Below are positions 9,172-17,807 of a stretch of 64,000 nucleotides of DNA, in pieces. The position numbers were made by a program, and so were the translations under genes. The stretch lies in assembly GCF_006352025.1 (NCBI RefSeq), contig NZ_CP040936.1, forward strand, positions 3,226,001 to 3,290,000, read 5' to 3'. The stretch is from Hymenobacter sp. DG01. GTDB taxonomy: Bacteria; Bacteroidota; Bacteroidia; Cytophagales; Hymenobacteraceae. The notes under the pieces are model-generated. The model did not search any database. It saw only the letters and a list, made by a program, of their open reading frames with translations, and was not told the origin of the DNA. Within the stretch, counting starts at the first letter, position 1. Each line of letters begins with the position of its first letter.

Positions 9172-10761
9172 TTACAGCAGCGGAATATTGAAGGTCTTGG
9201 AAACGCTAACCTGCTCCGTGTTACCCTGGAAGTTCATGCGCTGTACTTCCTTTACTTCAATGTACAGACGGTCGCCTTCGCGAGCCGAGTTTACTACATC
9301 GCTTAGGTCAGCCGTGGGGCCATTGATCGTACGGGGCGGCATGGCTGGGCGCTTGCCGCGAACCAGAATCACCTCATAGCGGGTTACGCGGAAACGGGCA
9401 TCATCAGGCAGGAAGGTAGCGAAACCAGCGTCAGCTACAGCCCGCAGTTGCAGGTTACGAACGGCTGTAATCGGGGTACCTTGCTTTTCGTTAGCCTCAC
9501 GGCCACCTACTACGCATTTGATTTCGGGCTTCGGAATCGGACGCACCTGGAAGGTTTGCGAACCGATGGGGTTGCCACCGCTGCTTACATTCAGGGTTAC
9601 CTCCCGCGAGTTGGGCACCAGGGTCACTTCACCCTTGGCCGAACCTTTGATGGTAGCAGCGCCGGAAGCCGAGAAGCTAGGCTCGTACTGGGCGCCCAGT
9701 GCGGGTACCTGTACGCTCAGCTTGTTGCCGCACTTGAAATAAAGAGCCTGTACCGAAGCCGACTGAATCTGCATTACGGGCTTGGTCACGGTATAAGGAA
9801 CCTTCACCGTGAAAGTCGTGTCGCGGCCGTTCTGCTTGAAGCGGATAGTACCGGTCCATTGAGCTTTAGCGTTGCCTGAAGCATCGAAAGAGCCGGGCCG
9901 GGCCGTAAACTCTACCTTACCTTTGCCATCAGGACCTACCGACAGCGGGGAGCCGTTCAGAGTCATCGAGGGGCGCAGATCCGAAGCGGAAGCAGTGAGG
10001 AAAAGCTCAGCTTTGTACTTCGTGCCGGCAGCAACCGTATTCGACTCAGCGCTGGCGAAAGCCCCGATTTTATCGAACACAATGGTGGTAGCACCTACCT
10101 GAGCCGCGAGTTTGTTCAGAGCGTCAGCTTCGTATTTGAGAACTTCCGTTTCCTTCTGCGACAGTACGGCCAGGGCCGCTACTACCGGGGTGTTCTCGAA
10201 GTTGAGCTGGGCAAAATCTTTAGTCTTCTGATCCGGAGTTACGCCTGGATCGTCCTTGGCATCCAGAGCCAGAGCCGGTGCAGCAAAGCCAGGAACGATT
10301 TTCTGCAGGTCCGAAGCGTAAGAGTTCAACTCTTCCTTCAGCTTGTAGCCTAGGCCGTTGCGGCTGCCGGCTCCGCCAAGCATCACGTTGGCCACTTTGT
10401 CGGAGGCCTCCATGTTCTTGTACTCGTTCTTGTTTTTGTTCTCGGTAGCGTCCAGCAGCTTCGTGCGGATTTCGCGTAAGTAAGCGACCATTTTGGCCGT
10501 CCGCTCCCGCACTGTTTCGCCCTGCTTCAGGATAGCAAGGTCCTTTGCTTGGTTACGGTTACGCACTACAACCGCTTCAATGCCTTTAACAGCACCCTGG
10601 TTGGTTTTGGCAGTCTTATCGTTTACACCGATGAGACTGTCATCTAGAAATTTAAACTTCAGCAGAATAGCTGAATTTACTTGTAGGGCAAGAAGAGCAG
10701 TCAGTACCAAGTACATCATGCCAATCATCTTCTGCCGCGGAGTCTCTTTTGCTCCCGCCAT
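9172..10761 (-). CDS. gldM: Type IX secretion / gliding motor protein GldM (PorM)
   Basis: Inner-membrane motor subunit with a long periplasmic arm. GldL and GldM form the proton-driven rotary motor that powers T9SS and gliding. The start MAGAKETPRQKMIGMMYLVL leads into a single N-terminal helix (about 12-34). The rest is the periplasmic helical bundle and the series of beta domains (D1-D4) that reach GldK/GldN. Length 529 is normal for the family. It lies between gldL and gldN on the same strand with short gaps, which supports cotranscription. Confidence 0.96.
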   Translation of the reverse strand: MAGAKETPRQKMIGMMYLVLTALLALQVNSAILLKFKFLDDSLIGVNDKTAKTNQGAVKGIEAVVVRNRNQAKDLAILKQGETVRERTAKMVAYLREIRTKLLDATENKNKNEYKNMEASDKVANVMLGGAGSRNGLGYKLKEELNSYASDLQKIVPGFAAPALALDAKDDPGVTPDQKTKDFAQLNFENTPVVAALAVLSQKETEVLKYEADALNKLAAQVGATTIVFDKIGAFASAESNTVAAGTKYKAELFLTASASDLRPSMTLNGSPLSVGPDGKGKVEFTARPGSFDASGNAKAQWTGTIRFKQNGRDTTFTVKVPYTVTKPVMQIQSASVQALYFKCGNKLSVQVPALGAQYEPSFSASGAATIKGSAKGEVTLVPNSREVTLNVSSGGNPIGSQTFQVRPIPKPEIKCVVGGREANEKQGTPITAVRNLQLRAVADAGFATFLPDDARFRVTRYEVILVRGKRPAMPPRTINGPTADLSDVVNSAREGDRLYIEVKEVQRMNFQGNTEQVSVSKTFNIPLL

Positions 10762-10847
10762 CGTATCTCTCTGTGTCTATAACTACCGTGTAGGAAGAAG
10801 AGCGCCTGAAACCAGTTCAGGCACTATCACTGCAAACCTGACAATAC

Positions 10848-11663
10848 TTAGTTGGTGGCGCGCATTGCGTTCAGCATGTTGCCGTACACGCGGTTGAGCG
10901 AGCTCAGATTCGAAGTCAGGCTGGTTACTTCCTGCTTGAACTGATCCGTTTCCTTACCAGCTTCCGTCAGGTTCTCCATGGCCTGGGTCAGGGTGCCATA
11001 GAACTTGTTCATCGACTTCAGGTGCGTGTTAGCATCCTGCAGTTCCATCTCGTACACTGCGTTCAGAGCGCCCAGGTTTTTGGTTACGTTCTGCACCTGT
11101 ACGTGATACTCACGAGCATCATTCGTAGCATCAGCCATAGCCGTCATGGCCTGAGCCGTATGAGAGTAGGCTTCGTTGATACGCTCCAGGGACTGAGCAG
11201 CCGAACGTACTTTCGAGGTGTACTCTTCGGTAGCGTTGGTAGCATCGCCCAGGGTAGAAAGCTGCTGGGTAGTAGTGCTCAGGCGGTTTAGGCCCTGGCC
11301 CAGCGAAGCAATAGCTTCGGGAGTCACGTTAGCGTCCTTCAGCATGTCATCCAGCTTGCGGGTCAGGCCCGTGCCGCCGTTGTCGATGGCATTGGTGCGG
11401 AAGCTCGGGTTGCCGGTAGAAGGATCGTACCCCTCGCTCAGTTCCGGATATACCAGTGACCAGTCAACCTCTTTGGGGTTAGGCTGGAAGGCACTCAGGA
11501 AGAAAATCAGTGCTTCGGTTCCCAGACCAACGATGAGCATTTCGTCGGCGCCCTTCAAGTGAAGAATTTTAAATAGAGCCCCGATAATTACGACTGCAGC
11601 CCCGATGCCGTAGATTTTCGGCATTACCACATCGTAGAAAAAGTTACCGCCCTTTGCTGCCAT
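10848..11663 (-). CDS. gldL: Type IX secretion / gliding motor protein GldL (PorL)
   Basis: Cytoplasmic-membrane stator protein that couples the proton gradient to the GldM rotor. Two N-terminal helices are visible (about 14-34 and 41-60). The second contains a membrane-embedded Glu (E50 in IVGLGTEALIFF), corresponding to the conserved Glu reported as important in GldL. The remaining ~200 residues are soluble, largely helical and Thr/Asn-rich with repeated xxxLxxLNxxYxxxL patterns (LERINEAY, LGALNAVYEM, LSSLNRVYGN), suggesting a coiled-coil cytoplasmic tail. Gene order gldK-gldL-gldM-gldN is canonical. Length 271 is slightly longer than some homologues because of this tail. Confidence 0.95.
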   Translation of the reverse strand: MAAKGGNFFYDVVMPKIYGIGAAVVIIGALFKILHLKGADEMLIVGLGTEALIFFLSAFQPNPKEVDWSLVYPELSEGYDPSTGNPSFRTNAIDNGGTGLTRKLDDMLKDANVTPEAIASLGQGLNRLSTTTQQLSTLGDATNATEEYTSKVRSAAQSLERINEAYSHTAQAMTAMADATNDAREYHVQVQNVTKNLGALNAVYEMELQDANTHLKSMNKFYGTLTQAMENLTEAGKETDQFKQEVTSLTSNLSSLNRVYGNMLNAMRATN

Positions 11664-11750
11664 GTTGTAGAAAATTGAAAAAAAAGGTAGTTGGAGTGAT
11701 TGTGAAAATTCGAAAAGCGAAGGAAGAGAGCAGCGCGAAGTAGTGCAGGA

Positions 11751-12770
11751 TTATTCTAGGCTACCGTTGGTGCCCATGCCAATCTGAATCATGGCCGTGC
11801 GGAAACCGATGTAGGAGCGTGCCGAGTCCTGGTATTCAAAGTTACGGGTACCCGTTTCCAGGAAGTAAGCAATGTCTTTCCAGGAACCGCCGCGTACCAC
11901 TTTGCGGGGCTCGTTGTCATCGGGGTTGGTGGGGTTCATATCCCACACAACCGGAACTGAAGCTTCCATGTAAGCATCGTCGCACCATTCGGCTACGTTG
12001 CCCGACATGTCGTACAGACCAAAGTCGTTGGGGAAGAAAGCACCAACCGGGGATGTGTAGGCGTAGCCATCGGAGGCGTAGTCGCCACGGCCGGGCTTAA
12101 AGTTAGCCAGCATGCAGCCTTTAGAGTTCCGCAGGTAGGGGCCGCCCCAGGGGTAGGTAGCCAGGTCACGGCCACCACGAGCAGCATACTCCCACTCGGC
12201 CTCCGAAGGCAGACGGAAGTTTGGGGTTGGGGCCAGGCCGGCTTCAGCGTTAGCTGCGTTTTTGTTCTTGGTGCGCCAGTTGCAGAAATACTTGGCCGCA
12301 AACCAGTCAACACCTACTACCGGGTAATCGTCGAAGGCAGGGTGGGTGTAGTAGTATTCCATCAGCGGGTCACCCATGTGGTAGGTGAAGTCGCGCACCC
12401 ACACCGTGGTATCCGGGTAGAGTTCCGTCATAACGTACTCCTCGCCGAGCACGTCAATGGAATCCTGCCGGATGGCATTCATAAACTGACGGTACTCGTT
12501 GTTGGTAATTTCCGTCTCGTCCATGTAGAAGCCGGCAATAGTTACCTGCTTGTTCATGTTCACCATAGAGGCCGAAATATCCTGGTCTGTCTGGCCCATA
12601 TGGAACGTGCCACCGGGGCAAGGCACCATTCCGAACGGTACCTCCTGAGGATTGAACTCCGGACGGTCCTCCGCCCCTACCAGGTCGCCTTGCGGTCCTT
12701 TACCAAAACCACAGCCCCCCAGGATAAGCGTCGAAAGCGCGACGAGAGGCAATACGAGAAACTTGTTCAT
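11751..12770 (-). CDS. gldK: Type IX secretion lipoprotein GldK (PorK)
   Basis: Outer-membrane lipoprotein with a formylglycine-generating-enzyme-like fold that makes the periplasmic T9SS ring with GldN. The chosen start at 12770 gives a clean lipoprotein signal with lipobox LGGC (Cys 20). The open frame continues 73 codons upstream but that extension has no signal character. FGE-type features are clear: VPCPGGTFHMGQTD, MDETEITNNEYRQFM, FRLPSEAEWEYAARGG, YDMSGNVAEWCDD and RKVVRGGSWKD. GldK keeps the fold but is structural, not an enzyme (family knowledge). First of the gldKLMN genes, about 240 nt after porP. A candidate promoter box is at 12831-12838. Confidence 0.95.
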   Translation of the reverse strand: MNKFLVLPLVALSTLILGGCGFGKGPQGDLVGAEDRPEFNPQEVPFGMVPCPGGTFHMGQTDQDISASMVNMNKQVTIAGFYMDETEITNNEYRQFMNAIRQDSIDVLGEEYVMTELYPDTTVWVRDFTYHMGDPLMEYYYTHPAFDDYPVVGVDWFAAKYFCNWRTKNKNAANAEAGLAPTPNFRLPSEAEWEYAARGGRDLATYPWGGPYLRNSKGCMLANFKPGRGDYASDGYAYTSPVGAFFPNDFGLYDMSGNVAEWCDDAYMEASVPVVWDMNPTNPDDNEPRKVVRGGSWKDIAYFLETGTRNFEYQDSARSYIGFRTAMIQIGMGTNGSLE

Positions 12771-12830
12771 GTGAGAAAGAAAAAGACTGTCTAGGCGGCG
12801 ATACCCAAAGATTACAATTTTCTGAGCTGG

Positions 12831-12858
12831 CAAATCTAGTGAAACATCTGCTCGCAAA
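12831..12858 (-). promoter_or_regulatory. Candidate Bacteroidota-type promoter for gldK
   Basis: On the minus strand TAGATTTG (12838-12831) fits the phylum's -7 consensus TAnnTTTG, and TTTG at 12858-12855 could be the -33 element, 16 nt away (slightly short of the usual ~19). The predicted 5' leader to the gldK ATG is about 55-60 nt. Only the sequence match supports it. Confidence 0.45.
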
Positions 12859-13009
12859 CAAGCCAATCGGCCAACAGTAACAGTTTGTCTACGAATCACT
12901 TTCACAACCTGCTTAACGAAGAAGGCAGATGTTTTATTGAATAGGCACTCTTGGCAGAATAGGCAAACAATCGTTGAATGGCTATTCATGCATAAAATGC
13001 CCTAAAAAA

Positions 13010-14002
13010 TTAGAAGCTGTACCGTGGAGTGCGAATAGCAGGTCTCAATTTCGGTCCAGGCTTTGGCAAACGGTAGCCAAGCATTACCTCAAATGAGCTG
13101 GACGCCTTCGCACCTTGGCCAAATGCAATTAAGTCGTAAGCTAGTCCCAACCTAAGGGCGTTGTCTTTCGCAAAGCTGATGCCTCCCAAAGCGGTAAAAG
13201 CGTCCCCAGTCCGGTACCCCAATCCTCCCCAATACCGATCGTTGACTGTTGCTCTGGCTCCTACCTCATACGAGTTGTTGCGCAGCGAAAACTTGTCGTC
13301 ATCTCCGAATTTACCCGGTAAAACCATCTTCACAAGTGCCGTCGGGGTTAGAACAATAGAGGAAGTCAAATCAACATTGACCCCTGCCGTCAGATAGGCA
13401 TGGTTCTCATTCAAATATCGGGCCGAACGACCACTAGCTGCTACCTGGCTATTGAACTTGTACCCTGCACGAAGTAAATTATTGACACTCAGGCCAGCAT
13501 ACAGCTTAGGTGACTCGTACCATACCCCGGCTCCAACATCCATTTTCCCATCTGAGCCCTCCTTCGGCACATAAATATCGTCCCGCTCATTCGGACGATA
13601 ATTGCCTTGGTAGATATTATTAAAGACTCCCTGCACTCCAAGCCCCAAAGTTCCTTCACCGATGGTGATGTGCCGCGAATAGGACAGCTGCAGATTGGTA
13701 GTATTCAACTGCGCTATCTTGTCGCGGTAGATACCAATCCCTACGCCACCGGCCAGAGCGGGAACCGGCAGGGAGATGGTTAAGGAAGCAGTAGTAGGGG
13801 AACCTCCTTCATCAAAGGTGCCGTCGTAACCGAAGTACTGAACACGGCCGAGAGCTGTCACCTCACCGTAACCTTTTACCCCTGCGTACGCCGGATTCAA
13901 ATTCAAGCCATTAAATCCGTAATGGCTGAATTGCGGTTGCTGCTGAGCTACCGCTTTGCCCACCAGCAAAGCCGCACAAGCGCAAAGTATAGTTCTCTTC
14001 AT
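13010..14002 (-). CDS. PorP/SprF family type IX secretion outer-membrane protein
   Basis: Outer-membrane beta-barrel protein of the PorP/SprF family; in Flavobacterium such proteins anchor or export partner adhesins, and PorP in Porphyromonas is required for T9SS. The chosen start at 14002 gives signal peptide MKRTILCACAALLVGKAVAQ, followed by the hallmark QQPQFSHYGFNGLNLNPAYA. Alternating hydrophobic strands follow throughout, ending with an aromatic residue (SF) as usual for barrels. Length 330 is typical. Gene order porP-gldK-gldL-gldM-gldN is the one known from Porphyromonas. A 29-codon upstream extension of the frame was rejected since it hides the signal peptide. Confidence 0.92.
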   Translation of the reverse strand: MKRTILCACAALLVGKAVAQQQPQFSHYGFNGLNLNPAYAGVKGYGEVTALGRVQYFGYDGTFDEGGSPTTASLTISLPVPALAGGVGIGIYRDKIAQLNTTNLQLSYSRHITIGEGTLGLGVQGVFNNIYQGNYRPNERDDIYVPKEGSDGKMDVGAGVWYESPKLYAGLSVNNLLRAGYKFNSQVAASGRSARYLNENHAYLTAGVNVDLTSSIVLTPTALVKMVLPGKFGDDDKFSLRNNSYEVGARATVNDRYWGGLGYRTGDAFTALGGISFAKDNALRLGLAYDLIAFGQGAKASSSFEVMLGYRLPKPGPKLRPAIRTPRYSF

Positions 14003-14100
14003 AACGATTGACGACAAGCCGGGAACAGATGAAAAGAGCGCTGGCAGGGCGTTTTCAAATGTAACGAAAAACTCCCTCCAACATTTCACGGCATATACGC

Positions 14101-14128
14101 AAGAGGAGCAGTAGTGGCTGCTCCTCTT
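14101..14128 (-). terminator. Hairpin downstream of hemD
   Basis: Perfect 11-bp inverted repeat (14101-14111 / 14118-14128) with a 6-nt loop, 20 nt past the hemD stop on the minus strand. No T run follows, so it may only stabilise the 3' end or slow polymerase before the porP gene. Confidence 0.5.
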
Positions 14129-14147
14129 TCCCTATAACTCAGCTAGT

Positions 14148-14966
14148 TTACTTAGCGTTCTTTTTCTCCTTAACCGGGTCGGCGCCGTGGTGCAGGCGAA
14201 TGTACGCCTCAATGGCCCCCGTCATGGAAGGGGCGTTGGGTTGGGGTGCCTCAATGTCTAGCTCCAGCCCTGCTTCTACTACAGCCTTGGCCGTAGTAGG
14301 GCCAAAGGCGGCAATACGCGTACCGTTCTGCTCGAAATCGGGGAAGTTGATGAACAGGGAGCTAATCCCTGACGGGCTGAAGAAAGCAATGCAGTCGTAC
14401 TTCACATCCGAGAGGTCGGACAGGTCGCTGGCAACGGTACGATAGATAACGGCTTCGGTGAATTTGAAGCCGTTGGCCCGCATGAACTCCGGAATATCAT
14501 CCTTCCGGATGTCGGAGCAGGGATACAAGAACTTTTCGCCCTTGTGCTTCTTAATAACGTCGAAGAGGTCGGCGGCCGTGCGCTGACCAACGAACAGCTT
14601 GCGCTTGCGCAGCACAATGTACTTCTGCAGGTAATTGGCCGTTTGCTCCGAGATGCAGAAATACTTCATTTCGGCAGGCATCTCAATTTTAGCCTCCTGA
14701 CAAATACGGAAGAAATGGTCAACGGCATTACGGCTAGTGAAAATGATGGCCGTATGCTCCTGAATGTTGACTTTCTCTTTCCGGAAATCCTTGTAGGAAA
14801 CCGGCTGAACCTCAATGAACTCCCGGAAATCTACTTTAATACCGTATTTCTCGGCAATAGAAAAGTAGGGGGAAACGTCGTTCGAGGGCTTTGGCTGGGT
14901 GACAAGTATGCTGGAGATGCGCTTGGCATGACGGCCCGTCCCCGGTTTGTCTTTGCTCTCGGCCAT
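14148..14966 (-). CDS. hemD: Uroporphyrinogen-III synthase
   Basis: Closes hydroxymethylbilane to uroporphyrinogen III with inversion of ring D in heme/siroheme synthesis. The 272-residue protein has the bilobed HemD layout: N-terminal half with SSILVTQPKPSNDVSPYFS, IIFTSRNAVDHFF, then FLYPCSDIRKDDIPEFMRANG and the signature CIAFFSPSGISSLF, ending in RIAAFGPTTAKAVVEAGL. Bacteroidota homologues carry the same short basic N-terminal and Lys-rich C-terminal tails. It is followed upstream by a DUF4271 gene (77 nt gap), a conserved pairing in the phylum. Confidence 0.9.
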   Translation of the reverse strand: MAESKDKPGTGRHAKRISSILVTQPKPSNDVSPYFSIAEKYGIKVDFREFIEVQPVSYKDFRKEKVNIQEHTAIIFTSRNAVDHFFRICQEAKIEMPAEMKYFCISEQTANYLQKYIVLRKRKLFVGQRTAADLFDVIKKHKGEKFLYPCSDIRKDDIPEFMRANGFKFTEAVIYRTVASDLSDLSDVKYDCIAFFSPSGISSLFINFPDFEQNGTRIAAFGPTTAKAVVEAGLELDIEAPQPNAPSMTGAIEAYIRLHHGADPVKEKKNAK

Positions 14967-15042
14967 AAGGTAGGAAAAAGGTAAATCTAAGGCGATAAGG
15001 GGGCGTTGCGGGCAAGGCCGGTGCAGGCCGGCAAAAGGTGCT

Positions 15043-16227
15043 TCAGTAAGTAAAAACGATCAGCTTAAGCAGAATGATCAAAGGAATCACTTCTGTGGCG
15101 CAAAGGTACGAAAACAAATGCAGATTCAGCAGCGAAGTCTTATGATGAAGTGTACGCGCTACACGTACCACCGTGCCAATCAACAGCAAGGAAACCACCC
15201 CATTGGATACCCACAACACAGTTTCTGGCAGGCGCTGATTTAGCCCCAGGTATAGCAGCATGACAACGGGCAGAAACAGACCCATGAACAGAATAGTGCG
15301 AATAAACTCGCGGTACTGAATGGTGACCAGTTCCGTCACGTCGAAAATATATCCCAGCAGCTCCAGAAACAGGTATTTCCCCAGCACGAAACCGGCAACC
15401 AGCGCCGTGTAGAGCAGCACCCGCACTACAATTGCCGACTCAGCCACGTCGAAGAGCTGACGCAGGATAACAATGCTTTGAATATTGGTATGGATAGCCA
15501 CCAGCAGAAGCGCAAACGACAGGGCAAAGAGCAGCACCAGTCCCAGGTTCAGCCAGGTAAGGGTAGGCTTAATCAGGAAATCCTGCTCCGTGGACCCTTT
15601 GCCCCAAAGTCCTTCCAGCTGATAGATACGGGCAAAGCCGGGCTGGTAGGAGGCGCGCAGGCTACCATAGCATAGCCCGATGAATAGCAGAAACCCTACA
15701 AAAACATTCTGGCCCTGGTGTCCACGCGGGCGAGGGGCAGCTGCCAGCAGTGGCGGGCTGGCCTTCCCGACCCGAGGGGGGGTAGCGGGTACGGCATTCA
15801 CGAAAGATGGCAGGTTGGGCGAACCATCCGGCTGCCATACGCAGAGCAGATGAGGACCGGCAACACTCCCAGCAGGTAGCAGCTTGGCCAGATCAACGGT
15901 GTAGGACGCAGGAGCGTGCGCGGTAAAAACCAGCCGATTGTCTAGGAACAGGCTGAGATTCGCGCGGGCCGTAAACGTGATGGGCAGGGCCTTTCCAGGT
16001 CTGATGGACAGCCACTGGTAATAGGCTCGGGTGGGGGCGTGGTAGTCGGAGAGGTAGAGAACCAGGCGGTTACGAGCTTCGTCGTAAATCAGCCAGTCCT
16101 GGGTGAGGCCGGCCCGGGGAGTTGGGGGCAGGGGCCGGTATTCGGCTGCCTTCGACAACCGTGGCAGCCAGCTCAGGCACGCTACCCAAAGCAAGACCAG
16201 GACCAGACGAAAACGGCTGCTACGCAC
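15043..16227 (-). CDS. DUF4271 membrane protein
   Basis: Membrane protein of unknown function with a signal peptide, a ~170-residue extracytoplasmic beta-rich domain and then about seven predicted helices from residue ~175 to the C-terminus (the DUF4271 part, beginning GQNVFVGFLLFIGLCYGSL). The start codon is GTG; it places a basic n-region (RSSRFR) before a hydrophobic core, so I accept it. DUF4271 genes are commonly adjacent to hemD in Bacteroidota, as here, but the role is not known. It follows the WecA/MraY-type gene by 23 nt, so wecA-like, DUF4271 and hemD could be one transcript. Confidence 0.82.
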   Translation of the reverse strand: MRSSRFRLVLVLLWVACLSWLPRLSKAAEYRPLPPTPRAGLTQDWLIYDEARNRLVLYLSDYHAPTRAYYQWLSIRPGKALPITFTARANLSLFLDNRLVFTAHAPASYTVDLAKLLPAGSVAGPHLLCVWQPDGSPNLPSFVNAVPATPPRVGKASPPLLAAAPRPRGHQGQNVFVGFLLFIGLCYGSLRASYQPGFARIYQLEGLWGKGSTEQDFLIKPTLTWLNLGLVLLFALSFALLLVAIHTNIQSIVILRQLFDVAESAIVVRVLLYTALVAGFVLGKYLFLELLGYIFDVTELVTIQYREFIRTILFMGLFLPVVMLLYLGLNQRLPETVLWVSNGVVSLLLIGTVVRVARTLHHKTSLLNLHLFSYLCATEVIPLIILLKLIVFTY

Positions 16228-16250
16228 GGAAGAGCACAGGGCTAAGAAAA

Positions 16251-17321
16251 CTAATTAGAGGCTACCCGCTGGCGCTCGGCCCGGCTGTGGTACACGCCCA
16301 GGAAAACGCTCAACACCAAAGAAAACGCTACCAGCGCGCAGATCAGCAGCGTATTGCCTAGGTAGGCGAAATTGATTACGAACAGGATAACAACCACGTT
16401 AAGCAGCCCCAGCAGGATTACTGTGCTGATTTGCTGGAAGCCCATGGCCAGAATGCGGTGATGCACGTGGTTTTTATCCGGCGAAAACGGCGAGCGGCCG
16501 GCCATCATACGAACAATAAATACCCGCAGCGTATCGAACAGGGGCACAAACAGAATACCAACGGCAACGGATGGGGCGGAAGAGGCGAATGGCTGTCCCA
16601 CTTTCAGCCCCATCTCAATGAACTGAATGGTTAGGATAGATACAATGAAGCCGCATACCAGGGAGCCCGTGTCGCCCATGAAAATGGTGGCTTTGTGGAA
16701 GTTGTAGCGCAGAAATCCTAGGATGCCACCTATTACACAGACCGAAACAAACACGTAGTTGCCAAACTGGTCGCCGCCGTACTGATAAAAATAGTAGCCG
16801 TAGGTGCTAACGATAATCAAGACAATGGAGCCGGCCAGGCCGTCTAGGCCATCAATGAGATTGATGGCGTTGGTAATACCCACGATGGCGAAGAAGGTGA
16901 AGGCGTAGCTGATACCAATGGGCAGCTCCCCTACCCCCAGGATTCCCTGAAAGCTGGTAATCCGCACATCGGCCATAATCATGACGATGCCCGTGGCCAG
17001 AAGCTGACCAATAAACTTCTTGGATACCGAAATGCTAACCAGGTCATCTTTCAGACCCACAAAAAACAACACAATGCATCCCGCCAACAGCTGCTGCACC
17101 CCATTGTTGAGGGGGGCGAAGATGGTAAGCGCCGACATAAACCCGGCAAATACTGCTACCCCACCCAACCGCGGAGTCAGCGACTCGTGCACGGTCCGTA
17201 CGTTGGGCGTATCGAGCATATTTTTCAGGTGGGCGATGTAGATAATGGACGGAACGGCGAACAATGCCACCAGAAACGCCCACAGGGACGACAAACCCAA
17301 CTGAATTCCGAGTGCATTCAT
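16251..17321 (-). CDS. WecA/MraY-family undecaprenyl-phosphate sugar-1-phosphate transferase
   Basis: Integral membrane enzyme that transfers a HexNAc-1-phosphate from UDP-sugar to undecaprenyl phosphate, starting a lipid-linked glycan. About ten hydrophobic segments alternate with the conserved cytoplasmic motifs: RLGGVAVF, GLKDDLV (DD pair), NAINLIDGLDGLAGS, MGDTGSLVCGF and PDKNHVHHRIL. The HxHHR-type motif favours the WecA/TagO branch over MraY of peptidoglycan synthesis, since no mur genes are nearby. Length 356 is normal. It could supply O-antigen or another surface glycan, possibly including protein glycosylation (inference). A TACCTTTG promoter-like box lies 56 nt upstream. Confidence 0.9.
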   Translation of the reverse strand: MNALGIQLGLSSLWAFLVALFAVPSIIYIAHLKNMLDTPNVRTVHESLTPRLGGVAVFAGFMSALTIFAPLNNGVQQLLAGCIVLFFVGLKDDLVSISVSKKFIGQLLATGIVMIMADVRITSFQGILGVGELPIGISYAFTFFAIVGITNAINLIDGLDGLAGSIVLIIVSTYGYYFYQYGGDQFGNYVFVSVCVIGGILGFLRYNFHKATIFMGDTGSLVCGFIVSILTIQFIEMGLKVGQPFASSAPSVAVGILFVPLFDTLRVFIVRMMAGRSPFSPDKNHVHHRILAMGFQQISTVILLGLLNVVVILFVINFAYLGNTLLICALVAFSLVLSVFLGVYHSRAERQRVASN

Positions 17322-17376
17322 TGCAGATTGACTCTTACGGTAAAATAGCCCCGAACCAGGACCGAAAATGGAAACG

Positions 17377-17384
17377 CAAAGGTA
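17377..17384 (-). promoter_or_regulatory. Promoter-like TACCTTTG box upstream of the WecA-type gene
   Basis: On the minus strand TACCTTTG matches the Bacteroidota -7 consensus TAnnTTTG exactly, with about 50 nt of leader to the start codon at 17321. I do not see a convincing -33 TTTG at the expected distance. Confidence 0.45.
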
Positions 17385-17387
17385 CGC

Positions 17388-17804
17388 CTAACTATGCAGC
17401 ACACCCGGCCGCTGAAGCAGCGCGATAGATGTCAGGTTATCAGCGGTGATGGAGTCGGGTACGAAAATGAATTTTTTATCGAGGATTTTGTCCCCCACGT
17501 AGTAGCTCACCCAATACTGATTATTCAGGTGAAACAGAGCCGGATCAATAGGCTCGATGGCTACTGCCGCGCGCGGCTCTACTTCCAGCATTACGTGGCG
17601 GAGGGTAGAGGTGCGAATGGGCTCCCCCTCCGGGCTGGTGCCGTACCCGTTGGAGCTGACGATGACATTATGCAGGGCGAAGTCGTTGTGGTTGAGCAGG
17701 TACACCTGCCAGCCCAGTTCATTTTCGGCTTGGCCGGCCGCGTCGTCCGGAACTACGGCAACTGACACTCCTTCAACGGGGTCAAAAACGATGTCTTTTT
17801 TCAT
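17388..17804 (-). CDS. Conserved hypothetical protein downstream of lipB
   Basis: Soluble protein of 138 residues without signal peptide or membrane helix. It reads as a compact mixed beta protein (GWQVYLLNHNDFALHNVIVS, HVMLEVEPRAAVAIEPIDP, YWVSYYVGDKILDKKFIFV). I do not recognise an enzyme motif. It starts 3 nt after the lipB stop codon on the same strand, so the two are almost certainly cotranscribed and translationally coupled. Similar proteins occur in relatives next to lipB as far as I recall, but no function is known to me. Confidence 0.7.
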   Translation of the reverse strand: MKKDIVFDPVEGVSVAVVPDDAAGQAENELGWQVYLLNHNDFALHNVIVSSNGYGTSPEGEPIRTSTLRHVMLEVEPRAAVAIEPIDPALFHLNNQYWVSYYVGDKILDKKFIFVPDSITADNLTSIALLQRPGVLHS

Positions 17805-17807
17805 GAA

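Noticed and set aside
12771-12989. N-terminal extension of GldK by 73 codons
   Set aside because: It would bury the lipoprotein signal peptide, and a promoter-like box lies inside it.
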